This document shows positions 23,059 to 30,346 of a stretch of 36,332 nucleotides of DNA, one piece after another; within the stretch, counting starts at the first letter, position 1; every line of letters begins with the position of its first letter. This DNA comes from Polyangiaceae bacterium. Its GTDB lineage: Bacteria; Myxococcota_A; Polyangia; Polyangiales; Polyangiaceae. Under the pieces are notes generated by a model. It was given only the letters and a program-made list of their open reading frames with translations, searched no databases and was not told the DNA's origin. A program made the translations under genes and the position numbers. The stretch is from contig JAICUB010000055.1 in assembly GCA_025936045.1 (NCBI GenBank), positions 1-36,332 of the forward strand, in the 5' to 3' direction.

Positions 23059-24114
23059 TTGGCGACTGTGCGTAGGGACGTCGGCGCGCGCGAGCGCGGA
23101 CTGCCGTCCGTCAACCAAGCGAAGGCCGAGCAGCGCCGCGCGGTCGTCTTCGGACGAGTGCGGCTGAGCGGTGTCCCGCCGCACTTTTGGCTCTGGTCGC
23201 TCACGGCGATCGGCCTCTTCTCGGTCGTGTACTGGCGCATCGCGCAGGGGCACCTCGAGAGCGCGAAAGCGCAAGTGATGGCGAAGCAGCGCGCTATCGC
23301 GCGCACCATCGGCCCGTCGATTCTGCCGTTTCGCGACAAGATCGAAGGTTGGACGACCGAGCTCGCGGGCCCGTACCCAGGCGATCGGGTGGTCGCGGCG
23401 CCGCCTTACGACCAGATCCGGCAGAGCCCCGGCGTTTACCTGCGGCTCCGGCTCGCGAACGCGAAGACGGCCAAGGACATCCGCAAGGCGGCGCGCGTTT
23501 CGCTCCACGACGGTTTTACCTCGTGCATGTTCGTGCACAAGGACGCGCCCGATCCGACGCAAGGCCCGGCATGCAAGGTGACCTCGGAGTGTGCACCGGG
23601 AAAGCTGTGCAACGAGTGGAACGCCTGCACCGATCCGCCGGTCCCCTACAACATGCGCCTCGCGTACCGCACGTTGAGGGTGCTCTCGAACGAGTGGACC
23701 GACGAGCTTCACGGTGCGACGAGCGAGCTTGCCGTCACCGCGTACGATCGCGATCTGGACAGCGTCACCCGCTATGACGTGCGGATTGCCGCCGAGATCC
23801 TCGCGCGCTCGAAGTACTTCACGCTCGTGCTCGACGAGGATCCGGAAGGGGGGCTGCCGAAGGAAATCCCGGACGCGGGCGAGACTCCGGAAGAGCGCGT
23901 GCAGCGCATCGGGCATCCGGCGCGGGTCGCGATCTGGGACCTCGTCGCAGGCCGGCAGATCTTGCGGCTCCGCGCGGACGCGTCGGGCGAGTTCGTCGCG
24001 ATGGGCGTGCGCAAGGTGCAGGCCCCCGAGATCCTCGCCGCCGAGGCGCGCCAGGTGAACGGGTGCACGCTAGCGCTCGCGGTGCGCGCGGCGCTCGGAC
24101 ACGACGACCACTGA
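23059..24114 (+). CDS. Single-pass membrane protein with Cys-rich insert, unknown function
   Basis: Predicted protein of 351 residues, family not recognised. Seen: a basic cytosolic N-terminus of about 42 residues, one transmembrane helix (about 43-60, FWLWSLTAIGLFSVVYW), and a large periplasmic domain. That domain holds a Cys cluster, CKVTSECAPGKLC followed by NEWNAC, a spacing common in small disulfide modules of myxobacterial surface proteins. The C-terminal part has VAIWDLVAGRQILRLRADASG, which looks like beta-rich repeat sequence. Topology (N-in, one helix, large periplasmic part) would suit a partner of an ExbB/ExbD motor. A strong terminator separates it from the motor genes, so it needs its own promoter or read-through. 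The start is a TTG at 23059; a GTG at 23068 is possible. Confidence 0.8.
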   Translation: MATVRRDVGARERGLPSVNQAKAEQRRAVVFGRVRLSGVPPHFWLWSLTAIGLFSVVYWRIAQGHLESAKAQVMAKQRAIARTIGPSILPFRDKIEGWTTELAGPYPGDRVVAAPPYDQIRQSPGVYLRLRLANAKTAKDIRKAARVSLHDGFTSCMFVHKDAPDPTQGPACKVTSECAPGKLCNEWNACTDPPVPYNMRLAYRTLRVLSNEWTDELHGATSELAVTAYDRDLDSVTRYDVRIAAEILARSKYFTLVLDEDPEGGLPKEIPDAGETPEERVQRIGHPARVAIWDLVAGRQILRLRADASGEFVAMGVRKVQAPEILAAEARQVNGCTLALAVRAALGHDDH

Positions 24115-24164
24115 CGCCGCGAGCCGGGCTCCCCGCTCCGCGGCGGGTCGCCCGTCGGCGCGTC

Positions 24165-26462
24165 TCAGTTGAGGAGTTTCGGCCCCGAGGGCGTGCCGGC
24201 TTTGGCCGGCCGGCCCTCGACGTCGAACTTCAGCTCCTTGCCATCGTAATCGACCGTCACGTGGCCGCCGTGTTCGAGCTCGCCGAAGAGGAGCTGGTCG
24301 CCGAGCGGACGCTTCACTTCGTCCTGGATCAAGCGGCCGAGCGGGCGCGCGCCCTGCTCTTTGTCGTAGCCCTTCTCGGACAGGTAAGCGCGCGCGGCGG
24401 GCGTGAGCGACAGGGTCACCTCCCGTTCGGCGAGCTGCTCGCCGAGCTCCTTCATGAACTTGTCGACCACGCGCTCCATCACTTCCGGCGCGAGCGAGTC
24501 GAACTGGATGCGCGCGTCGAGCCGGTTCCGGAACTCGGGGCTGAACATATTGCGCAGGGCCAGGTCCTCCTTGCCGCGCACGTCGCGGTTACCGAAGCCG
24601 ACCATGCCGCGCGCCATTTCCTGCGCGCCGACGTTGCTCGTCATGATCAGCACCACGTGGCGGAAGTCGGCCTTTTTGCCGTTGTTGTCCGTCAGCGTGC
24701 CGTGGTCCATCACCTGCAGGAGCACGTTGAACACGTCGGGGTGAGCCTTCTCGATCTCGTCGAGCAAGAGCACGGCGTGCGGCGTCTTCGCGATTGCCTC
24801 GGTGAGCAGCCCGCCGCGATCGTAGCCGACGTAGCCGGGCGGCGCGCCGATCAAGCGCGAAACCGTGTGCCGCTCCATGTACTCGCTCATGTCGAAACGG
24901 ATGAGCTCGATGCCGAGCGTCTTCGCGAGCTGGCGCGCGACCTCCGTTTTGCCGACGCCCGTCGGGCCCGTGAACAGGTACGAGCCGATCGGCTTCTCGC
25001 GCGGGCGCAGGCCGGCGCGTGACAGCTTGATCGCCGTCGCGAGCTCCTTGATCGCACGGTTCTGCCCGAACACCACTTGTTCGAGATCACGCTCCAGGTT
25101 CAAGAGCGCGCTCTTGTCGCTCGAGCTCACCTGCTTCGGCGGGATCTGCGCCATGCGGGCGACGACGGCTTCGATCCGCTCGACCCCGACCTTGGCGTTG
25201 TCGCCTTCCTCGAGCTTCGCGTCCGCGCCGGCCTCGTCCAAGAGATCGATGGCTTTGTCCGGCATCTTGCGGTCGTGGAGGTGCCGATCGGCGAGCCGCG
25301 CGGAGGCCTCGACCGCCTCGGGCGCGTATTTGACGACGTGGAACTCCTCGTAGTGGGGGAGCAAGCCCTGCAGGATCTGAATGGTTTCATCGAGGCTCGG
25401 CTCGAGCACTTCGATCTTCTGGAAACGGCGCGCGAGCGCGCGGTCGCGCTCGACGTGCGTGCGGTACTCCTCGAACGTCGTCGCACCGATGCAGCGCAGC
25501 TTCCCGCTCGAGAGCGCCGGCTTGAGCAGGTTCGCGGCGTCGAGCGTGCCGCCGCTCGCCGCGCCGGCGCCGACGACGGTGTGCATCTCGTCCACGAACA
25601 GGATCGCGCCCGGCCGTTCGTCGAGCTTCTTCAAGACGCCTTTGACCCGATTCTCGAAGTCACCGCGGAAGCGGGTGCCCGCGACGAGCGCGCCCATGTC
25701 GAGCGCGTAGATCACCGCGTCGAGGAGCGGCTTCGGCACCTGCTTTTTGACGATGCGATCGGCGAGGCCCTCCACGATGGCCGTCTTGCCGACGCCGGCA
25801 TCCCCCACGAACAGCGGGTTGTTCTTCTTCCTTCGGCTCAGGACCTGGATCGCACGCCTGAGCTCCTTCTCGCGTCCGACGAGCGTCTCGATGTCGCCGG
25901 CGGCCGCCCGCTCGTTCAGGTTCACGGCGAAGCGCTCGAGCGGATCGCCGGTCGGTTCCCCCTCTTCGTCCTCCGACTCGGCGCCGCCCGCGCCGGGGCT
26001 CATCTCGAGCGCGTCGTCGTCGGTGCCGTCCTTCGCGACGCCGTGTGAAATGAAGCTCGCGACGTCGTAGCGGGTGAGGCCGGAGTCGTTCATCGCCTGA
26101 ACGGCGGGAGAATCAGCCTCGGCGAAGATGGCTACGAGCACGTTTTGGCCTTTGAGCTCGTCCTTACCGCTCGACTGCACGTGGATGGCCGCGCGCTGGA
26201 GCACGCGCTGAAAGCCGCGCGTCGGTGTCGGCTGTACGGGCTGGTCGCCCGCCACGGTCTTGAACTCTTCGTTCAGGATGCGCTCGAGCGTCCGCTTGAG
26301 CTTGTCGACCTTGCCTCCCGAGCGGCGGACGACCTTCGCGGTCGCGTCGTCGTGGAGCAGGGCATAGAGGAGGTGCTCGACCGCCATCACGTCGTGACGG
26401 CGCGAAACGGCCTCGCGCAGGGCGAACGAACAAGCTACTTCGACTTCGGCGCTGACTTTCAT
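24165..26462 (-). CDS. clpA: ATP-dependent Clp protease ATP-binding subunit ClpA
   Basis: Class I AAA+ unfoldase that feeds substrates to ClpP. Seen: the double Clp N domain (about residues 1-145, beginning MKVSAEVEVACSFALREAV). An acidic linker follows (about 155-172). AAA module 1 has Walker A GDAGVGKT (220-227) and LFVDEMHTVVGAG. AAA module 2 has GPTGVGKTEVARQLA and LLLDEIEKAHPDVFN. The IGL-type loop for ClpP docking was not checked. The length of 765 is normal for ClpA. The ATG at 26462 was chosen because it matches the family N-terminus and overlaps the clpS stop (ATGA). The gene is convergent with the unknown gene upstream in map order. Confidence 0.97.
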   Translation of the reverse strand: MKVSAEVEVACSFALREAVSRRHDVMAVEHLLYALLHDDATAKVVRRSGGKVDKLKRTLERILNEEFKTVAGDQPVQPTPTRGFQRVLQRAAIHVQSSGKDELKGQNVLVAIFAEADSPAVQAMNDSGLTRYDVASFISHGVAKDGTDDDALEMSPGAGGAESEDEEGEPTGDPLERFAVNLNERAAAGDIETLVGREKELRRAIQVLSRRKKNNPLFVGDAGVGKTAIVEGLADRIVKKQVPKPLLDAVIYALDMGALVAGTRFRGDFENRVKGVLKKLDERPGAILFVDEMHTVVGAGAASGGTLDAANLLKPALSSGKLRCIGATTFEEYRTHVERDRALARRFQKIEVLEPSLDETIQILQGLLPHYEEFHVVKYAPEAVEASARLADRHLHDRKMPDKAIDLLDEAGADAKLEEGDNAKVGVERIEAVVARMAQIPPKQVSSSDKSALLNLERDLEQVVFGQNRAIKELATAIKLSRAGLRPREKPIGSYLFTGPTGVGKTEVARQLAKTLGIELIRFDMSEYMERHTVSRLIGAPPGYVGYDRGGLLTEAIAKTPHAVLLLDEIEKAHPDVFNVLLQVMDHGTLTDNNGKKADFRHVVLIMTSNVGAQEMARGMVGFGNRDVRGKEDLALRNMFSPEFRNRLDARIQFDSLAPEVMERVVDKFMKELGEQLAEREVTLSLTPAARAYLSEKGYDKEQGARPLGRLIQDEVKRPLGDQLLFGELEHGGHVTVDYDGKELKFDVEGRPAKAGTPSGPKLLN

Positions 26463-26803
26463 GGCGAATCCCCAAAACCCTCCGGCTCGGCCGTGCAACG
26501 CAGAGGGTGCTGGTGCTCCTTGGCGTAGGCCATGACGTTCGACGCCTTCGTTTCCGCGACGTCGCGGGTGAAGGTGCCCACGATGCCGAACCCACGGTGG
26601 TGGACGTGCAGCATCACTTGCGTCGACTCCGTCTCGTCGAGATGGAAGAACTTCATCAACACGTGAATGACGAACTCCATGGTGGTGTAGTCGTCGTTGT
26701 GCAAGACGACGACGTACTTGCGCGGCTTCTCGACCTTCGGCCGCTCTTGAACCCCGAGGTCGCCCTGGGTATCCGGCCGGGTTTTCGGCTTGTCCGTCGC
26801 CAT
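26459..26803 (-). CDS. clpS: ATP-dependent Clp protease adaptor ClpS
   Basis: Adaptor that binds N-degron substrates and hands them to ClpA. Seen: 114 residues with a disordered N-terminal arm, then YVVVLHNDDYTTMEFVIHVL. The HNDDYT block contains the Asn-Asp pair that grips the substrate alpha-amine, and VHHRGFGIVGTFTRDVAETK with its second His-rich segment completes the signature. The clpS-clpA order and 4-bp overlap are the usual arrangement. The ATG at 26803 was chosen because the upstream in-frame extension is Arg/Gly-rich and unlike the family. Confidence 0.97.
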   Translation of the reverse strand: MATDKPKTRPDTQGDLGVQERPKVEKPRKYVVVLHNDDYTTMEFVIHVLMKFFHLDETESTQVMLHVHHRGFGIVGTFTRDVAETKASNVMAYAKEHQHPLRCTAEPEGFGDSP

Positions 26804-26898
26804 GACCAGGCTTGATCTTGGGCACGGTCGGCCGCTTTGTCGACCCCCAAGCGCAGGGCGCCCGAACCCGCGCTCCCCGGAGTGTGCGGCCCCAGGCT

Positions 26899-27723
26899 TC
26901 AGCGGTCGCTGTTCGTCTCGGGCTGGGCCTCCGCATGGCGGTGCACGAGCCTGAAATCGCCGTTCTCGAAACGAAAAACCTCGGTCACGCGTAGCTTCAT
27001 CCCGAGCGGGGTTTCGGCGCCGTCGAACGCCACCCGCGCGTGCTCGATGCCCGTCCAAAACGCGAGGTTGCCGCTCGCTTCCCGGTGCAGCACTTCGACG
27101 ACCGTGCCGCGCGCGGGGGCGGCGCGCTTCTGCATGAACGCCTCGAAATCGGGGGCCGCGGGGCGCTCACGGTTCGCCTCGGCGAAACGCGCGAACGCCG
27201 CCATGAAGTTACGGAAGAGCTCGTCGGTTTTGGGATCCTTGACGGCGCCGGCTTCGTCGAGGACGTCGCGGACGCGGCCGACGTAGAGCTCGGGCTGCTG
27301 GAGCGCCGGCATATCGAGAAACACGAAAGTCTGCCGTAACGCATGGTTCGCGCCGAAGGCGCCGAGCTGATACGGCGTGACGCTCGCGACTGCGGCGGGC
27401 AACCCCCGGAACACGTTCTTTTCCGCGGGGCGCGACCCCACGTCGAGCGCATTTTTGAGACACCCGGGGATCGAGCGGTTGTACTCGGGCGTGACGAACA
27501 GGATCGCACTCGCGCGCCCGAGCGACTCGCGGAACCTCGCCCATGCCGCGGGCGGCGCGCCCTCGTCGAGATCCTGATTATACAGCGGAAGCGCGCCGAT
27601 TTCGACGAACTCCGAGCTCATGCCCGCCGGAGCGCGCGCTACCAATGCCTCGGCTACCTTTCGGCTGAAGGAGCCTCTGCGGAGGCTGCCGACGAGAACG
27701 GCGACGTGCAGAGCCTCGTTCAT
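26899..27723 (-). CDS. NADPH-dependent FMN reductase fused to partial NTF2-like domain
   Basis: Predicted flavodoxin-fold oxidoreductase with an added C-terminal piece, 274 residues. Seen: residues 5-185 are an NADPH-dependent FMN reductase (ChrR/AzoR-like), with VLVGSLRRGSFSRKVAEAL binding FMN phosphate and the TPEYNRSIPGCLKNALD signature at about 79-94. Residues 193-266 match the SnoaL/DUF4440 group of NTF2-like proteins: FEAFMQKRAA at the start, then REASGNLAFWTGIEHA and LRVTEVFRFENGDFRLVHRHAE. The middle of that domain (roughly 45 residues) is missing compared with a full copy. Inferred: a gene fusion with an internal deletion. The ATG at 27723 was preferred to a start three codons earlier. 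Confidence 0.88.
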   Translation of the reverse strand: MNEALHVAVLVGSLRRGSFSRKVAEALVARAPAGMSSEFVEIGALPLYNQDLDEGAPPAAWARFRESLGRASAILFVTPEYNRSIPGCLKNALDVGSRPAEKNVFRGLPAAVASVTPYQLGAFGANHALRQTFVFLDMPALQQPELYVGRVRDVLDEAGAVKDPKTDELFRNFMAAFARFAEANRERPAAPDFEAFMQKRAAPARGTVVEVLHREASGNLAFWTGIEHARVAFDGAETPLGMKLRVTEVFRFENGDFRLVHRHAEAQPETNSDR

Positions 27724-27808
27724 GCCGAGCATTCATGCACGTGACGCGCCACGCGAGCGGCGCGACCACAGCCGCCGCTCGCGGGCACGTGGCGTTTCGC
27801 TACTCCGG

Positions 27809-27824
27809 CGCGCGGTACCGCGCG
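27809..27824. repeat. 16-bp perfect palindrome after lipoprotein gene
   Basis: CGCGCGGTACCGCGCG is perfectly self-complementary and lies 8 bp beyond the stop of the minus-strand lipoprotein gene. There is no U-run on either side. It could be a 3'-end RNA hairpin or chance in this GC-rich gap. Confidence 0.35.
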
Positions 27825-27831
27825 AGCGAGG

Positions 27832-29007
27832 TCAACCGCTCGCGCAGCTCTTCGCGTAGGCCGAGGTACACTCGCACGCTTTGCCGCCGCTTTCCGTCCA
27901 GGTTTGAGTCGGAACGTACGCGGCGTCGGCGTCGACGCACATGTATTCGAGGTCGGACGGCTGCACGCGCTGCTGCAGGTTCACCTGCGAGGCGGTCCAT
28001 TCGCCGACGTTCTCGACGTTGCCGTTGTAGCGTTCGGCGCACGCACTCGTGAGCTCGCCGAGCGTCCCGATCGTCACGCCGAGACTGAGCTGGTCGAGCA
28101 GGTTGCCGGTGGCGGGCTCGACGCTCGCGCTCGTGATACTGATGGCAAAGAGCGTGTAATTCGAGCTGGATTCGGTGCAGACACCGCGGCTCGTGCTGTA
28201 GGTCGTGTACTCGCTGCCGGTGCCCCGAATGGTCGTCGAGCGCTCGATGCTGTACGAGGTCGCGGCGTCGCCGCTGAAGGCCACGGTGTAGCCGTCGAGA
28301 TGCCCGTCGTCGTGCTGGACCTCGTGAAACTCCAGGCCGACGATGGTCTGCCCGACGCCCCCGCCGCCGCTGTTCGCAACGAACGAACCGCTGCCGGATT
28401 CCTTGCGGTAGTAGCCCGTGATGTCCGGAGGCGAAGTTTCGGTGTGGGTCTTTAGGTCGTAGCCGGCGTCTTTCAACGCCGCGATCGCGGCGGTGACGCG
28501 CGGGTCCGCGAGGATCTTCTCGGGCGTCGAGAAGTCCCCCGGCACCTTCGGATCCTTGGGCGAAGGATCGTCTTCGTCGATGAAACCGTCGTTGTCGTCG
28601 TCGTCGTCACAGGCGTCACCCTTACCGTCGCCGTCCGTGTCCGTTTGGTCGGCGCTCGGGTCGTCGGGGCAGTTGTCGCTCGGCGCAGCTCCGGCCGTAC
28701 CAGCGCTTGCTGCTCCCATGCCTGCGCCCGCGGATCCGGAGGCTTTTCCGGCCGCTCCGCCGCTGCCGTTCGGGCCGCCGCTCGCGTCCCCACCGGCGCT
28801 TCCGCCGCCGGTCGACGTCGTGTCGCCGCTGCCTGACGTTGCGTCCGAGCCGCCTTTACCGCCGGCGCTCGCCTCGTCGGGCACGCCCGCGTCGCCGTCC
28901 GAACGTTTCACCTCGATGGTGCACGCTGCGAGAGCGAACGACACGCCGCCTGCAACGAGCCAACCCGCCGAGCGCGCACGAGCACGCGAGTGCCACCTGT
29001 TTCCCAT
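27832..29007 (-). CDS. Lipoprotein with thrombospondin type 3 calcium-binding repeat
   Basis: Predicted surface lipoprotein of 391 residues. Seen: a signal peptide with lipobox ALAAC, lipidated Cys at residue 29. A long Gly/Ser/Ala-rich tether follows (about 45-110). A TSP3-type Ca2+ site comes next: DNCPDDPSADQTDTDGDGKG continuing into DACDDDDDNDGFIDEDD (111-147). A C-terminal domain of about 240 residues has no recognised family. It ends with several Cys (YMCVDADAAY, ACECTSAYAKSC), likely disulfide-bonded. Known: TSP3 repeats plus Gly/Ser tethers are common in myxobacterial outer-membrane lipoproteins. Inferred role is at the cell surface, perhaps Ca2+-stabilised adhesion. No substrate or partner can be named. 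Confidence 0.88.
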   Translation of the reverse strand: MGNRWHSRARARSAGWLVAGGVSFALAACTIEVKRSDGDAGVPDEASAGGKGGSDATSGSGDTTSTGGGSAGGDASGGPNGSGGAAGKASGSAGAGMGAASAGTAGAAPSDNCPDDPSADQTDTDGDGKGDACDDDDDNDGFIDEDDPSPKDPKVPGDFSTPEKILADPRVTAAIAALKDAGYDLKTHTETSPPDITGYYRKESGSGSFVANSGGGGVGQTIVGLEFHEVQHDDGHLDGYTVAFSGDAATSYSIERSTTIRGTGSEYTTYSTSRGVCTESSSNYTLFAISITSASVEPATGNLLDQLSLGVTIGTLGELTSACAERYNGNVENVGEWTASQVNLQQRVQPSDLEYMCVDADAAYVPTQTWTESGGKACECTSAYAKSCASG

Positions 29008-29131
29008 GTGGCGACGTTGCCATCTTCACCCTGGGCTCGAAAAGGCGGAGCTTCGCACTACACCCGTGCAAGGGTGTCATGAATGCCGCGTTCGGCTCGC
29101 TCGTCCGATCGCGGAGCGAGTCCGCGCCCGG

Positions 29132-29272
29132 CTAGGTCGCCTTCTTGGCGGGAGTCTTCGGCTTCGCAGCTTCCGCGTTTTCGTGGGCGCGAGCGGCCTC
29201 CCACTCGAGGTTCTTCTTGGCGCGGCGCAGGCGCTGACGGCGGCGGGTACGTGGATCTTGCGGGGTTCCCAT
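29132..29272 (-). CDS. Small highly basic protein, 46 residues
   Basis: A short open frame from an ATG at 29272 to a TAG at 29132. The translation starts MGTPQDPRTRRRQRLRRAKK, continues with NLEWEAARAHENAEAAKP and ends KTPAKKAT. Seen: an Arg-dense N-terminal half, an acidic/alanine-rich helix, then a Lys/Pro/Ala tail of histone-H1-like style. This layout and clean composition suggest a genuine nucleic acid- or ribosome-associated small protein rather than noise. It lies between the TSP3 lipoprotein and korB on the same strand, 47 bp after korB. The ribosome site is weak. No family is claimed. Confidence 0.6.
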   Translation of the reverse strand: MGTPQDPRTRRRQRLRRAKKNLEWEAARAHENAEAAKPKTPAKKAT

Positions 29273-29319
29273 GATGTCTTGATGTCGCTAAGGCCGGGGA
29301 GGCACGCCGCGACGGGCGC

Positions 29320-30342
29320 TTAGATGGTCCAGGTGCTGCCGCCGCGCAAGAGCTTTCCGAGGTCCCCCTGCCCGAGCTTCTCACGTGCGGCTTTTTGTTG
29401 GGCGCGGAGCGTCCCGTCGTAGGTCGGGCGGAGGCTCGCGTGGAGCACGCCGACCGCGACCGGGAACTCGGGGAACGGCATGCGGGCGAGGAGCTGCCCG
29501 AAGGTCGGGTTCGTCTCGTCGTGGACGAGCACCTCCTCGAGCGGAACCCCGCCTTCACCGACGTTCACGACCTCGAGGCCGAGGGTACGTGGGTTCAGCC
29601 GGAGCCCCTTCTCCTGGTTCGCGCCGAAGAGCAGGGGCTTGCCGTGCTCGACGCGGACCTGGCGCTCGGCGCGCACGGCCTTGTCGGTGAACGCGTCGAA
29701 GGCGCCGTCGTTGAAGACGTTGCAGTTCTGGTAAATCTCCATGAAGGCGGTGCCCGAATGGGCAGCGGCGCGGCGCAGCACCTCCCCGAGGTGTTGCGCT
29801 TCGGTGTCGATCGAGCGCGCGACGAAGCTCGCGTTCACGCCGAGCGCGAAGCTCGCGGGGTCGACCGGTTGATCGACGGAGCCGGCCGGCGTGCTCTTCG
29901 TCACTTTGCCGAGCTCGCTCGTCGGCGAATATTGGCCCTTCGTGAGGCCGTAGATCCGGTTATTGAACATCAGGATCTTCACGTCGAGGTTCCGGCGCAG
30001 GCAATGCATCAGATGATTGCCGCCGATGCTCAAGCCGTCGCCGTCGCCGGTCGCGAGCCACACGGAGAGCTCCGGGTTGGCGACCTTCACGCCGAGCGCG
30101 ACGGCGGGCGCACGCCCGTGAATCGTGTGAAACCCGTACGTGTTCATGTAGTAAGGGAAGCGGCTGCTGCAGCCGATGCCGCTCACCCACACGATCTGTT
30201 CACGCGGAATGCCGAGCTCCGGCATCATGCGCTGCACGTTCGCGAGGATCGAGTAGTCACCGCAACCGGGGCACCAGCGCAGGTCCTGATCGGTCTCGAA
30301 GTCTTTTTTCGTGAGTTTCGTCGGCGCTATCAGATCGGACAT
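29320..30342 (-). CDS. korB: 2-oxoacid:ferredoxin oxidoreductase, beta subunit
   Basis: Thiamine diphosphate and [4Fe-4S] subunit of the two-subunit oxidoreductase that converts 2-oxoglutarate (or another 2-oxoacid) plus CoA to acyl-CoA, CO2 and reduced ferredoxin. Seen: WCPGCGDY with Cys24 and Cys27, Cys58 in GIGCSSR and Cys207 in YQNCNVF, the four cluster ligands of this class. The TPP/Mg2+ site is GDGDG at 99-103 with NN at 127-128. The length of 340 is normal. It starts 4 bp after korA. The choice of 2-oxoglutarate over pyruvate rests on similarity of the KorA partner and is less certain than the family. Confidence 0.95.
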   Translation of the reverse strand: MSDLIAPTKLTKKDFETDQDLRWCPGCGDYSILANVQRMMPELGIPREQIVWVSGIGCSSRFPYYMNTYGFHTIHGRAPAVALGVKVANPELSVWLATGDGDGLSIGGNHLMHCLRRNLDVKILMFNNRIYGLTKGQYSPTSELGKVTKSTPAGSVDQPVDPASFALGVNASFVARSIDTEAQHLGEVLRRAAAHSGTAFMEIYQNCNVFNDGAFDAFTDKAVRAERQVRVEHGKPLLFGANQEKGLRLNPRTLGLEVVNVGEGGVPLEEVLVHDETNPTFGQLLARMPFPEFPVAVGVLHASLRPTYDGTLRAQQKAAREKLGQGDLGKLLRGGSTWTI

Positions 30343-30346
30343 CGGT

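Noticed and set aside
24115..24164. Bidirectional terminator between the unknown gene and clpA
   Set aside because: Only short imperfect repeats with long loops and no T-runs were found.
26463..26936. Long N-terminal extension of ClpA
   Set aside because: It would run through clpS in another frame. The ATG at 26462 gives the normal ClpA N-terminus and an ATGA overlap.
26804..27058. N-terminal extension of ClpS into the FMN reductase gene
   Set aside because: The extra residues are Arg/Gly-rich, lie antisense to nothing conserved and are not part of ClpS. The ATG at 26803 fits the family.
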